Source: Actinomycetota bacterium (GTDB lineage Bacteria; Actinomycetota; Actinomycetes; Actinomycetales; Microbacteriaceae). From it: DNA of 38,763 nt. The position numbers and the translations under genes were made by a program. Below the pieces are notes generated by a model that was not told the DNA's origin, ran no database searches, and was given only the letters and a program-made list of their open reading frames with translations. The DNA lies in contig JAUZFR010000068.1 in assembly GCA_030840335.1 (NCBI GenBank), forward strand, positions 1-38,763. The letters are read 5' to 3'. Of this stretch, positions 15,875-24,202 are shown piece by piece (within the stretch, counting starts at the first letter, position 1; each line of letters begins with the position of its first letter).

Positions 15875-16982
15875 ACCACAGCCAGAATGCGGCGAAGATC
15901 GCGCCGATGACCAGCGTGCTGACCGAGACGCCATGACGAAGGCGTTGTCCCTGTGGCGCCACGATGTTCGCCGCTGCCGACGCGACCCGATCATCGTGGT
16001 ACCGAGCTGTCTGGCTCACCGCCTTCGATCCGACCGTCTGCACGATGCGGAAAAGCCGCTGGTAGGTCGACGTCGACAGCATGTCAAAGGGGGAGGCCGA
16101 GTAGACGAGCAGCCAGCTGTCGATGATTTCGACGTCGAACGGGGCGGCGTCGTCGATGAGAAGCGCCATCAGGTCTGGCGTGAAGACATAGAGCGCGTCC
16201 TGCTCGTACTCCTTCGGGCAGTAGAGGGTGAAGTAGCGGTCGAAGTCGCCTTCGAGCGACAGCACCTGGTCACGGCTGAAGGTCGCAGGCAGATTGGTTG
16301 ATCCGAACAGCGAGTTGTTCGCCTTCGAGTCGAGCACGATGTTGGGGAGGTTTCGATCGAGCTGCATTGCGAGGAAGCCCCAGTGCCGCGTCGTGCGATT
16401 CTTGCCCGACCCCGTCGAGTACTGATAGTTGCCGAAATCGAGGTAACGGCCTTCCACCGTGCTGAAGTGGTCGGTCGCCTGCCGCGTGTCGCCGAGATTG
16501 AACACGCATCCCGGGTACTCGGGATTCGCTGACCTGGTGCGGAATTGAAGCCCGTTGGCGCCCGCGAACCGGGTCAGGCGCAGCCATTTCGCCCAGTTGC
16601 CGCCCGAACCGAACAGCGAGCGAAAAACCACGAACGCAATGACGGCAAACAGCAGCAGGAAGAAGAGTTCAATCCCGATCGACCCGCCGTCGACCGAGCC
16701 GGCGACCGAGGATGTGATCAGGCCGCCGACGATCGTGACCCCGAAAATCAGGAAGAAGATGCCGACGAACCCCACTATTGCGATGATCGAGATGACACTC
16801 GTCGCTGTTGTGAGACCGGTGGAGATGCTGGGATCGGTGCGTTGCGCGGACCTGATGCGGGCGTGGAAATCACGGATCTCTGCACGAGTGAGCGGAACCT
16901 CGAGGGCGGCATAGTCGACTTTCGCGGGGTCGAGGTGGGATGCATCCATCGCAGGCGAACTCGGCGTTACCGGATCAGTCAT
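15855..16982 (-). CDS. Membrane protein with conserved soluble domain, function unknown
   Basis: A 375-residue protein with ATG 16982 as start (MTDPVTPSSPAMDAS). The open frame continues upstream to 17237, but that part lacks protein-like character. Two strong spans (about 65-90 and 105-125) follow an acidic N-terminal segment. Residues about 140-335 are a soluble domain with GRYLDFGNYQYSTGSGK, HWGFLAMQLDRNLPNIVLD and LSLEGDFDRYFTLYCPKEYE. A last span lies near 350-370. I recognise the style as a Microbacteriaceae-type conserved hypothetical protein but know no function. The stop lies in a 17-bp tandem duplication. Confidence 0.7.
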   Translation of the reverse strand: MTDPVTPSSPAMDASHLDPAKVDYAALEVPLTRAEIRDFHARIRSAQRTDPSISTGLTTATSVISIIAIVGFVGIFFLIFGVTIVGGLITSSVAGSVDGGSIGIELFFLLLFAVIAFVVFRSLFGSGGNWAKWLRLTRFAGANGLQFRTRSANPEYPGCVFNLGDTRQATDHFSTVEGRYLDFGNYQYSTGSGKNRTTRHWGFLAMQLDRNLPNIVLDSKANNSLFGSTNLPATFSRDQVLSLEGDFDRYFTLYCPKEYEQDALYVFTPDLMALLIDDAAPFDVEIIDSWLLVYSASPFDMLSTSTYQRLFRIVQTVGSKAVSQTARYHDDRVASAAANIVAPQGQRLRHGVSVSTLVIGAIFAAFWLWSTFHGS

Positions 16983-17239
16983 GTGGCCAATGCTGTCAGA
17001 TAGCAGGTCTGCGGGACAGCAGGCGAAATATGGCCCAGACAGACTCAACGCCCGGTGCTGCGGCATTGCCTGCGAGTCGCCCGGGCGAAGAGTTGTTCCG
17101 TGTCCAGCATTGCGCGTCGGCGTCCCGAAATCAAGCATCGCCAACCATTTGTTGCGGAACGCGGCGACTGCCCCCGTATGGGTATGACCAGCAATGGGGA
17201 TGGTGCCACACTGCGTGCTTCGACAGGATTGATCCATGA

Positions 17240-17313
17240 GGTCCTTGGGGGAGGACCAAACTCAAGCGATTCGTCGCTCGACGAGGGCCGGTGCGGGGGT
17301 TGCACCGGCCCTC
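17240..17313 (-). ncRNA. Candidate two-hairpin RNA with C-rich loops (6C-like)
   Basis: On the minus strand the first stem (17283-17294 with 17302-17313, 12 bp, perfect) has loop AACCCCC, and the second (17240-17244 with 17253-17257) has loop TCCCCCAA. About 25 bases separate them. Two hairpins with cytosine runs in the loops is the layout of the actinobacterial 6C small RNA, but each run here is five, not six, and no clear promoter or T tract was found. On the plus strand the same stems would sit in the 5' leader of the NERD gene, so an attenuator or terminator is an alternative. The rest of the 16983-17346 gap shows nothing certain. Confidence 0.35.
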
Positions 17314-17346
17314 CTCATTCCTGTCACCGAGCGAGCAAGGAACACC

Positions 17347-18150
17347 ATGATGTCCGCAGGCTATTCGTTGCGCTCCCGCGTACCGGGCCAGTCGGTCATG
17401 AGCAGAGTGATTGAGAGCCAGAAGCTGGTTCCCGCTCGCTCCCGCATCGCCCGCATCTTCGGATTCAGCCCGCTCAGCGTCGAAAACCGCGCGCTGTATC
17501 GCGCTGCCGTCGGCGAATCGCTCGTCGGCGAAGCACTCGACCACCTCGGCCCCGAGTGGGACGTGCTCCACGACGTTCCCATCGACGAGCATTACGAAAT
17601 CGATCACCTCGCGATCGGACCGCCCGGTGTGTTCGTGGTGATGACCAAGAACTTCCCCGGGCATGAGATCGCCGTCGCAAAGGGCATCATCACCGTCGGA
17701 GGCAAGGAACAGGACCACGTCGAGATCGCGCGGGCGGAAGCGGCAGGAGTCACCGAGCTGCTCAGCGCGGCCGCAGGCGGCGCCGTTCGGGTCCAATCGC
17801 TGGTCGTTGTCGTGAATCCCAAGAAACTCGTCGTTCGTGAGCAGCCCAGTGATGCATGGGTCGTGTCGTCCCGGCAACTTGTGCGTTGGCTGGCCAAACT
17901 GCCTCGAACACTGGATGGCGCCGAGGTCGCGTACATCTCGGATGTTGCGGATCGCGAGTCCACCTGGAAGGCAGTGCCCGCTCCGGGCCAGGACACCCAG
18001 GTGCTTCATGCGGAGTTCGCTGAGCTGCGCGAAGAGATCGCGAGTGCCACTCGAGCGCGCGTCGTCTGGGCTACGGTCGCCTTCCTGCTCTTCGCCGGGA
18101 CGGTGTGGACGACAGTAGCGATCCTGACGTCAGACTTCGTCCGGCCCTAA
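17347..18150 (+). CDS. NERD-domain membrane protein
   Basis: A 267-residue protein starting MMSAGYSLRSRV (ATG 17347, AAGGA about six bases upstream; a longer frame from 17236 runs through hairpins and is rejected). Residues about 50-165 fit the NERD domain, a nuclease-related fold: GESLVGEALDHLGPEWDVLHDVPID, HYEIDHLAIGPPGVFVV with the IDH motif, and KGIITVGGK. A single span (about 239-260, VVWATVAFLLFAGTVWTTVA) lies at the C-terminus, so the domain is probably cytosolic and membrane-tethered. NERD proteins are linked to DNA processing, but activity is unproven. Two hairpins lie in the 110 bases upstream. Confidence 0.75.
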   Translation: MMSAGYSLRSRVPGQSVMSRVIESQKLVPARSRIARIFGFSPLSVENRALYRAAVGESLVGEALDHLGPEWDVLHDVPIDEHYEIDHLAIGPPGVFVVMTKNFPGHEIAVAKGIITVGGKEQDHVEIARAEAAGVTELLSAAAGGAVRVQSLVVVVNPKKLVVREQPSDAWVVSSRQLVRWLAKLPRTLDGAEVAYISDVADRESTWKAVPAPGQDTQVLHAEFAELREEIASATRARVVWATVAFLLFAGTVWTTVAILTSDFVRP

Positions 18151-18230
18151 CCGAGCCGCTGGGGCCCGAGCCGCTGGGAGCCGCCTGTGCGCTGGCTTCG
18201 AAATGCTCCGATCGGGTGCAAGCTGGATGA

Positions 18231-19073
18231 ATGGCACTGTCGACCGCAATTCCATCCCGCCTCCTGAATGACGGCCACTCAATCCCGGCCATTGGCCTCG
18301 GAACGTACGGGCTCCGCAGAGACGCGGGAATCGCATCCCTGTTGTCGGCTCTCGATTCGGGTTATCGCCTGCTCGACACCGCGCTCAACTACACCAATGA
18401 GCGAGAAGTCGGTGAAGCCGTTCGCTCAACATCGGTTCCGCGCGAGGAGATCGTCGTGACCACCAAGCTGCCGGGCCGTCACCACGGTTTCGATGAGACG
18501 CTCGCGAGTTTTGAGGAATCTCGCGCCAATCTCGGGCTCGACTACGTCGATCTCTACCTCATCCACTGGCCCCTGCCGCGCCTCAACAAGTACGTGGACA
18601 GTTGGCGCGCCATGATCCAGCTGAGGGACGCCGGTCTCGTGCGCTCGATCGGAGTCAGCAACTTCACCGAGGAGCACATCGTGCACCTCCTGGCTGAGAC
18701 CGGCGTGCCGCCGGCTGTCAACCAGATCGAGCTTCACCCTCGATTCCCGCAGCGCACCATGCGCGAGTTCGACACCGCCCATGGAATCGTGACCGAAAGC
18801 TGGAGCCCGCTCGGCGATCGCGGCGAGCTGACCAGGAATCCGACCGTGGCGGCGGTGGCCGAATCTCACGGCGTGACGCCGACGCAGGCTGTCTTGCGAT
18901 GGCACATCCAGCTGGGCGCCGTGCCGATTCCAAAATCTGCAAATGCCGATCGGCAGCGAGAGAATCTTGGTGTGTTTGGATTCGAACTGACGGATGCGGA
19001 GCTGGACGCCATCACTTCCCTCGAGTCGGACCGACTCTGGTGCGCTGACCCCGATACCCACGAAGAGTTCTAG
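18231..19073 (+). CDS. Aldo/keto reductase
   Basis: NADPH-dependent reductase of aldehydes and ketones, 280 residues, a soluble TIM barrel. Seen: IPAIGLGTYGLRR, the catalytic Asp and Tyr in GYRLLDTALNYTNE, catalytic Lys in VVTTKLPGRHH, and His in DLYLIHWPLP. The signature RSIGVSNFTEEHI and the cofactor-binding IPKSANADRQRENL are also present. It resembles the 2,5-diketo-D-gluconate reductase-like subgroup; the true substrate is unknown. No SD is visible before the ATG. The upstream 80 bases contain a direct repeat CCGAGCCGCTGGG. The dienelactone hydrolase gene follows after 16 bases, probably in one operon. Confidence 0.92.
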   Translation: MALSTAIPSRLLNDGHSIPAIGLGTYGLRRDAGIASLLSALDSGYRLLDTALNYTNEREVGEAVRSTSVPREEIVVTTKLPGRHHGFDETLASFEESRANLGLDYVDLYLIHWPLPRLNKYVDSWRAMIQLRDAGLVRSIGVSNFTEEHIVHLLAETGVPPAVNQIELHPRFPQRTMREFDTAHGIVTESWSPLGDRGELTRNPTVAAVAESHGVTPTQAVLRWHIQLGAVPIPKSANADRQRENLGVFGFELTDAELDAITSLESDRLWCADPDTHEEF

Positions 19074-19089
19074 AAACGGGAGCAATCGC

Positions 19090-19842
19090 ATGCCCATGAT
19101 CGAGATCGACGACTTTCCGGCCTACCGCGCTGAGGCTGTCGGTGAGCTGCGCGGCGGACTCATCCTCATCCACGAAGTGTGGGGGCTCGTACCTCACATC
19201 AAGGATGTCGCGGACCGCTTCGCCGCCGAGGGCTACCTGGTTATCGCTCCGGACCTGTTGAGCGGGATCGGCCTGTCGCCCGAGGTCGGGACGGAAATCA
19301 GTCGACTGATGTCCAGCGCTGACGAAGAGGAGCGCAGCAAAGCACAGCCCCTGATGCGAGAGATGACTGCGCCTTCGAGGTCACCCGAGTACGGCGCGTG
19401 GGCCGTGGCCGCCCTGAAACACGCGGTCGACTACCTCGAGGCGCAGCACGACGTCGACGGCAGGATCGGCGTGGTCGGATTCTGCTTCGGAGGCACCTAC
19501 GCCTTCGCGCTCGCGGCGGCCGATCCTCGGATTCGCGCGGCAGTGCCGTACTACGGCCAGCCGCCCGAGACCGCACATCTTCCCTCGATCGAGTGCCCGG
19601 TGCTCGCGCTCTACGGCGGCACGGACGAACGACTCATGCTGACGTTCCCGGAGGTTAACAAAGCCATGCACGATGCAGGCGTACAGTTCGTCTCGCACAT
19701 TTACCCGGAGGCGGGGCACGCCTTCTTCAATGACTCGAACTCCCGTACCTACAACGCGGATGCGGCCGCTGACGCCTGGATTCGCACGCTCGAGTTCCTG
19801 CGCGGAACGCTCGCGCCCACGCCCGAGTATGTAACGGAGTAG
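19090..19842 (+). CDS. Dienelactone hydrolase family protein
   Basis: Alpha/beta hydrolase of 250 residues acting on lactones or related esters; dienelactone hydrolases open dienelactone to maleylacetate in aromatic degradation, but many paralogues have other substrates. The catalytic triad is visible: C132 in GFCFGG, D179 in YGGTDE, H210 in EAGHAFFND. The Glu of IHEVWGL (about residue 29) matches the family's regulatory Glu. ATG 19090 was chosen because CGGGAG precedes it by about eight bases. No other aromatic-degradation genes are nearby. The stop codon is part of a 16-bp-period duplication shared with the end of the convergent protease gene. Confidence 0.9.
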   Translation: MPMIEIDDFPAYRAEAVGELRGGLILIHEVWGLVPHIKDVADRFAAEGYLVIAPDLLSGIGLSPEVGTEISRLMSSADEEERSKAQPLMREMTAPSRSPEYGAWAVAALKHAVDYLEAQHDVDGRIGVVGFCFGGTYAFALAAADPRIRAAVPYYGQPPETAHLPSIECPVLALYGGTDERLMLTFPEVNKAMHDAGVQFVSHIYPEAGHAFFNDSNSRTYNADAAADAWIRTLEFLRGTLAPTPEYVTE

Positions 19843-19860
19843 CTGCGTAACGGAGGAGCT
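19831..19860. repeat. Duplicated 14-mer across two stop codons
   Basis: GTAACGGAGTAGCT (19831-19844) and GTAACGGAGGAGCT (19847-19860) are offset by 16 bases. The first holds the TAG of the hydrolase gene; the second overlaps the TAG of the convergent protease gene (19859-19861). Confidence 0.75.
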
Positions 19861-21046
19861 ATCCCCGCATGCAGCGCCCGGATGACACGGCCCGATTGAG
19901 CAGGTGCGCCCTTGTGATGAGGGGACCGACGGACTTCATCGTGATCGCATAGCCGACGTGTGCGGTGTCTTTGCCTTTTGCGAAAATCACGCCTGCGACC
20001 CTGCCCGAAGTGTTGAGTAGCGGGCCACCCGAATCACCTTCCTGCACATCCGCGGCGAGGCTGTAGATCTCGCGGGGGTTGGAGCTCGTTCCGTAGATGT
20101 CCTGCACGTTGGTCGTGCCGACATCCGAAATGCCGACCGGGAGCGACACGAACGGCCCGCCGAACGGATACCCGTCAGAGACGGCCTTCGTACCCCTGGC
20201 CAGTGTCGAAGTGGCTGCGAGCGGGCGCACGTTCAGCCCCGGAACCTCGAGCACGGCGAGATCGCCTTCCGGATCGAAATAGACGACCGTGCTCTGCAGG
20301 GCGCCACCGCCGCGCACATCCACAACCGGATGCGTGACACCAGCGACGACGTGAGCGTTGGTGATCACGCGCTCGTTCGTGACGACGAACCCGGATCCGG
20401 ACTGGCTCTGGCCGCAGGCGTACGCATTGCCGGTTATCCGAACCACCGACTTTGCCGCGTTCTGCAGGGCGGGGGTCTGCGTGTTCACGCTCGGAATCTG
20501 TTGCGAGCCCGTGTTCGTTCCGAGCGCCTGGGCGATGCGGGGGAGACTTCCATCGACTGTCGCCGATCGAACCTGCGCAAGGAAGGCCTGCACGGGGACC
20601 GGCGTGATGTTGTTGATGCCCTGCAGAACGGCGGATGATCCGATTGCCTGCGAGAGCTGCGGTACGCCGAGCGCGGCAATGCTGGTCGACAGCATCGAGG
20701 CAACCAGAGCGGCGACGATGGTCGTGATCACGGATCCGAGGACGCGGTCGATCGAACGCGCACCGCGGTTCTTCATCCGCCGCTGGATGGCTCCGCCGAT
20801 GGCCGACCCGGCCGAGTGGCCACCGACAACCACGGCGACGACGAGCACAATGCTGGCCAGGGTGCGCAAAATCGGGTCCGGCACGATGTTGTTGACCACC
20901 GGAATGAGCAGCACGGCAAGGAATCCGCCGATCACCACGCCGGCGATGCCGCCGATGCTGCGAACGAGGCCGAGCTGGTATCCGTACACGAAGTAGGCGG
21001 CAAGGATGACGATCAACAGGATGTCGACTATCAGCGATCCGGGCAT
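19859..21046 (-). CDS. marP: MarP-like CvpA-domain serine protease
   Basis: Membrane-anchored periplasmic serine protease of 395 residues, start ATG 21046 supported by AGGAG five to six bases upstream. The N-terminal CvpA/colicin V production domain has four spans (about 5-25, 30-50, 60-82, 103-125). The trypsin-like domain (about 195-390) has the triad H232 (ITNAHVV), D262 (EGDLAVL) and S339 (QEGDSGGPL). Cysteines 211 and 392 match in position the disulfide pair reported for Mycobacterium tuberculosis MarP (Rv3671c), which protects against acid and oxidative stress. Mtb MarP acts on envelope substrates including the RipA hydrolase; the substrate here is unknown. Confidence 0.88.
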   Translation of the reverse strand: MPGSLIVDILLIVILAAYFVYGYQLGLVRSIGGIAGVVIGGFLAVLLIPVVNNIVPDPILRTLASIVLVVAVVVGGHSAGSAIGGAIQRRMKNRGARSIDRVLGSVITTIVAALVASMLSTSIAALGVPQLSQAIGSSAVLQGINNITPVPVQAFLAQVRSATVDGSLPRIAQALGTNTGSQQIPSVNTQTPALQNAAKSVVRITGNAYACGQSQSGSGFVVTNERVITNAHVVAGVTHPVVDVRGGGALQSTVVYFDPEGDLAVLEVPGLNVRPLAATSTLARGTKAVSDGYPFGGPFVSLPVGISDVGTTNVQDIYGTSSNPREIYSLAADVQEGDSGGPLLNTSGRVAGVIFAKGKDTAHVGYAITMKSVGPLITRAHLLNRAVSSGRCMRG

Positions 21047-21134
21047 CCACACTCCTGCTATTCGTCGCCGGGGGCTCGGCAGTTGTATCCGACCATACGG
21101 GGTTGTGCCCCCGCTGTGACACCGCTGGATGCCA

Positions 21135-21944
21135 TCAGCCCCGGGCGCGTGGCACGGTTTCGGCTCCTGCGAGCCGCTGCGCCAAGTAGATCGGCACGAT
21201 TGAGATGACGACCAGCACGACGGCAATGACGTTGACGATGGGCGCCTGGCTCGGGCGGAACAGGTTCTGCAGGATCCAAATCGGCAGCGTCGTGACGCCG
21301 TTGCCCGCGGTGAACGTCGTCACGATGATCTCGTCAAAACTGAGCGCGAATGCGAGCAGTCCGCCGGCCAGAAGCGCCGAGCGCAGCTGTGGGAAGGTGA
21401 CGAGTCGGAACGTCGTCCAAATGCCCGCACCGAGGTCTGCGGACGCCTCCTCGAGGTTGGTGCCCATGCGCCGAAGCCGCGCGATTACGTTGTTGAACAC
21501 AGTGACGATGCAGAACGTCACATGCGCGATGATCACGGTGTAGACGGAGAGCTGGATGCCGAGGATCGTGCGAAACGCGTTGTTGAGTGCGATTCCGGTG
21601 ATGATTCCGGGCAGCGCGATCGGCAGGATAACCAGCAGGCTCACCGCATCCCGACCGAAGAACTTGTATCGCTGCAGCGCGATCGAAATGAGAGTGCCGA
21701 GCACCAGCGAGACCAGGGTCGCAACGACGGCGACCTGAACGCTGGTGAGGATCGCATCCAGTGCTCCTTCGCTCTGGAACGCGCGTCCCCACCACTCGAG
21801 TGTGAGCCCGGGCGGCGGCCAGGTGAGGCTGCGGCTGGTGCTGAATGAGTTGATTAACACGACGAGCAGCGGCAGGTAGATGACCGCGAGGATTACGCCG
21901 GTCACGACACCGAGCACGACCCGGCTGCTCTTGCTGAGCTTCAT
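21135..21944 (-). CDS. potC: Polyamine-type ABC transporter permease (PotC-like)
   Basis: Second membrane subunit of a spermidine/putrescine-type importer, 269 residues with six predicted spans. The permease EAA loop is visible as NLEEASADLGAGIWTTFRLV, the site that contacts the ATPase. LPIALPGIITGIAL and ALSFDEIIVTTF are typical of the PotC group. The ATG has GAGG about ten bases upstream. It is the last gene of a four-gene unit running on the minus strand (ATPase, binding protein, PotB, PotC). A tandem repeat of 15-bp units fills the gap to the upstream permease gene. Confidence 0.9.
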   Translation of the reverse strand: MKLSKSSRVVLGVVTGVILAVIYLPLLVVLINSFSTSRSLTWPPPGLTLEWWGRAFQSEGALDAILTSVQVAVVATLVSLVLGTLISIALQRYKFFGRDAVSLLVILPIALPGIITGIALNNAFRTILGIQLSVYTVIIAHVTFCIVTVFNNVIARLRRMGTNLEEASADLGAGIWTTFRLVTFPQLRSALLAGGLLAFALSFDEIIVTTFTAGNGVTTLPIWILQNLFRPSQAPIVNVIAVVLVVISIVPIYLAQRLAGAETVPRARG

Positions 21945-21954
21945 CCCCTGCGCC

Positions 21955-22045
21955 TCACGCTCTCCATCTCACGCTCTCCATGTCACAACTCTCCATCTCA
22001 CAGCTCTTCATTTCACAGCTCTTCATTTCACAGCTCTTCATTTCA
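21955..22045 (-). repeat. Six-unit 15-bp minisatellite between potB and potC
   Basis: Units begin at plus-strand 21955, 21969, 21983, 21998, 22013 and 22028; the last three are identical 15-mers, the first two are 14-mers. On the minus strand the unit reads AATGAAGAGCTGTGA and carries both an ATG and a purine-rich SD-like GAAGAG/GGAGAG. A 28-codon mini-frame with five-residue repeats (MKSCE) runs through the array. The potB stop (22043-22045) forms the array edge. Confidence 0.9.
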
Positions 22046-22942
22046 CAGACTGTTCAGCGCACCAGTGCGACGCACCACTGTGAGGTAGACGAAGATGATG
22101 AGGATCGGGATGAGCGCAATGGCCGACGCCAGTGGCAGGTTGTTCGCTGCGCCCACATTGGTGAAGACGAGGTTTCCGAGCATCTGGTTTGCGCCGCCGA
22201 CGATGTTGATCGTGATGTAGTCGCCCAGCGTCAGCGAGAAGCTGAAGATCGAGCCTGCGATGATGGCCGGCCACAGCAACGGAAGCACGATCAGCCGCAA
22301 GGTACGCCATGTGCTCGCTCCCAGATCACCGGATGCCTCGAGCAGCGAATTCGGGACCCGCTCGAGCCCCGCATAGATCGGCAGTATCACGTACGGCAGC
22401 CACAGGTACGACAGCGCGATGATGGCGCCGGGCAAGCCGTAGCCGGGAGTGTTGCCCCCGAACGGTTGCACGATCCACTGGAAGATTCCGTCGTGGGACA
22501 GCACCGATCGCCACGCGTAGGCCTTGACGAGGTAGCTGGCCCATAGCGGCATCAGCACTGCGATCACGAGAACACGTTGCAGCCGTGCGCTTGCAACCTT
22601 TGCCATGAAAAACGCGATGGGCAGCGCGATGACGATGTCGACCACGGTGACGAGCAACGCGATCCCGACCGTGCGCAGCGTGACCGCCTGGTACAGGGAG
22701 CCGGTAAGCACGGTGATGACGTTGTCGAGCGTCCAGTCGGTGCGGACGATCCCCGTGAAGCTGTCGACGGTCCAGAACGCGGTGACCAGAAGCGCGACAA
22801 GCGCGGCGATGTAGACCAGCACCAACCAGAACAGCGGCGCCGAAAGGAGCAGCGCGAGTCGAACCCGAACATGATTATGCAGGAACACCGAGGCACGGTG
22901 AGACGACCCGTTCGTCATCTTTTCCGCGCTCTCGGTGCTCAT
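22043..22942 (-). CDS. potB: Polyamine-type ABC transporter permease (PotB-like)
   Basis: First membrane subunit of the importer, 299 residues with six predicted spans after a hydrophilic N-terminus of about 25 residues. The EAA loop is SLLEASGDLGASTWRTLRLI; LPLLWPAIIAGSIFSFSLTLGDY is typical of PotB/PotH proteins. The start ATG is 24 bases after the binding-protein stop, in the same transcription unit. Its stop codon is the first base block of the 15-bp tandem array, so array length changes would alter the spacing to potC. Confidence 0.9.
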   Translation of the reverse strand: MSTESAEKMTNGSSHRASVFLHNHVRVRLALLLSAPLFWLVLVYIAALVALLVTAFWTVDSFTGIVRTDWTLDNVITVLTGSLYQAVTLRTVGIALLVTVVDIVIALPIAFFMAKVASARLQRVLVIAVLMPLWASYLVKAYAWRSVLSHDGIFQWIVQPFGGNTPGYGLPGAIIALSYLWLPYVILPIYAGLERVPNSLLEASGDLGASTWRTLRLIVLPLLWPAIIAGSIFSFSLTLGDYITINIVGGANQMLGNLVFTNVGAANNLPLASAIALIPILIIFVYLTVVRRTGALNSL

Positions 22943-22966
22943 GCCTCAGTATCGATCTTTCGGTGT

Positions 22967-24160
22967 CTAGCCTTTGATCTCTTGCCAGGCGGTTGTCCAC
23001 TGCGAGTAATCCGTGCACTTGACGTTGGTGCGTCCGTCGAGGCACTTTGCGATCGGCGTGGTCCAGTACCAGATCTTGGACGCGTAGTCCGCGTCGCCGG
23101 CGTGATAGGCCTCGCAGTCGCCCGCGCTCACGTACTTGCAGGCCTCCGAGTTGGATGGTGCCTCACCGAAGTACTCGGTTGCCTGCGCGTTGACCTTGGG
23201 GCTCGCGATGTAGTTCAGCCAGGCGTAGGCGCAGTTCGGGCTCTTGGATTTCGCTCCGATCATCCAGGTGTCCGACCATCCGGTAACACCTTCGCTCGGC
23301 ACCGTCACGTCGACCGGGGTTTTTGCGCTCATCGAGTTCTTGATGACCTGCCAGGTCGTTCCGACGACGGTGTCGCCGGTTTCGAATGACTGGGTGGTCT
23401 TCAGATAGTCGGACCAGTACTCGCCGATGTTCGCGCGCTGCCCCTTGAGCAGGGTGACCGCGGCCGCGAGCTGCTTGGTGTCGAGGGCGTACGGGTTCTT
23501 GATCCCGAGGTCGGGCTGGTGCGCCATCAGGTACATGGCGGCATCCGCGATGTAGATGGGGGAGTCGTAGGCCGTCACCTTGCCCTTGTTCGCCGAGGAC
23601 TTGTCGAACACGACGTCCCACGAGGTCGGAGCGGTCGCGAAGTCCTTGGTGTTGTAGGCGAGGAGGTTGGCGCCGTAGCCGTGTGGGATTCCGTACGACT
23701 GGCCGTCAACGCTGTTCCACGCCTTCAACTTGAGGAACGGATAGACGTTCTTGTAGCTCGGGATCAGCTTGGTGTTGACGGGAGCGACCTGCCCGGAGGC
23801 GATGAGCCGAAGGGTCAAGTCGCCGGATGCCGCGACTACGTCGTAGTTGCTGCTCTTCATCAGGCTGAACGCCTCATCGGAGGTGCCGTAGACCTTGCTC
23901 GTCACCTGACATCCGGTCTGGTCTTCGAACGGCTTTACCCAGTTGACTTTTGGATCGTTGCTGCCGTCTTCGACGTAGCCGGGCCAGGCGAGGATCGAGA
24001 CGGTTTTCTCGTTCTTGCCCAGCTTCGTGGCCTGCTTCAGGCCAGTGGATGAGGGGTTGCCAGCACTCGTTCCGCAGGCGGTGAGCGTGAACGAGGCGAC
24101 TGTGGCGACCGCGAGAGCGATCACGACCCCGGACCGGCGTAGCGTCATGGATCTGTTCAT
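22967..24160 (-). CDS. potD: Polyamine-type ABC transporter substrate-binding lipoprotein (PotD-like)
   Basis: Extracellular lipid-anchored receptor of the importer, 397 residues. The signal peptide (MNRSMTLRRSGVVIALAVA...) ends in lipobox LTAC, with the lipidated Cys at 29. The mature part resembles PotD/PotF: VSILAWPGYVEDGSND, QTGCQVTSKVYGTSDEAFSLM, YDVVAASGDLTLRLI and YGIPHGYGANLLAYNTK. Several Cys residues near the C-terminus (NCAYAW, ACKYVSAGDCEAYH, KCLDGRTNVKC) could form disulfides, more than in E. coli PotD. Substrate (putrescine, spermidine or another cationic compound) is inferred from family only. It lies between ATPase and permease genes. Confidence 0.9.
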   Translation of the reverse strand: MNRSMTLRRSGVVIALAVATVASFTLTACGTSAGNPSSTGLKQATKLGKNEKTVSILAWPGYVEDGSNDPKVNWVKPFEDQTGCQVTSKVYGTSDEAFSLMKSSNYDVVAASGDLTLRLIASGQVAPVNTKLIPSYKNVYPFLKLKAWNSVDGQSYGIPHGYGANLLAYNTKDFATAPTSWDVVFDKSSANKGKVTAYDSPIYIADAAMYLMAHQPDLGIKNPYALDTKQLAAAVTLLKGQRANIGEYWSDYLKTTQSFETGDTVVGTTWQVIKNSMSAKTPVDVTVPSEGVTGWSDTWMIGAKSKSPNCAYAWLNYIASPKVNAQATEYFGEAPSNSEACKYVSAGDCEAYHAGDADYASKIWYWTTPIAKCLDGRTNVKCTDYSQWTTAWQEIKG

Positions 24161-24202
24161 TTCGACTTACTCCTTTGCTGTGGTGCTGCTGGGATGGAGC
24201 TG

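Noticed and set aside
17236-17346. Upstream extension of the NERD protein from ATG 17236
   Set aside because: Runs through two hairpins and lacks protein-like character; ATG 17347 has AAGGA.
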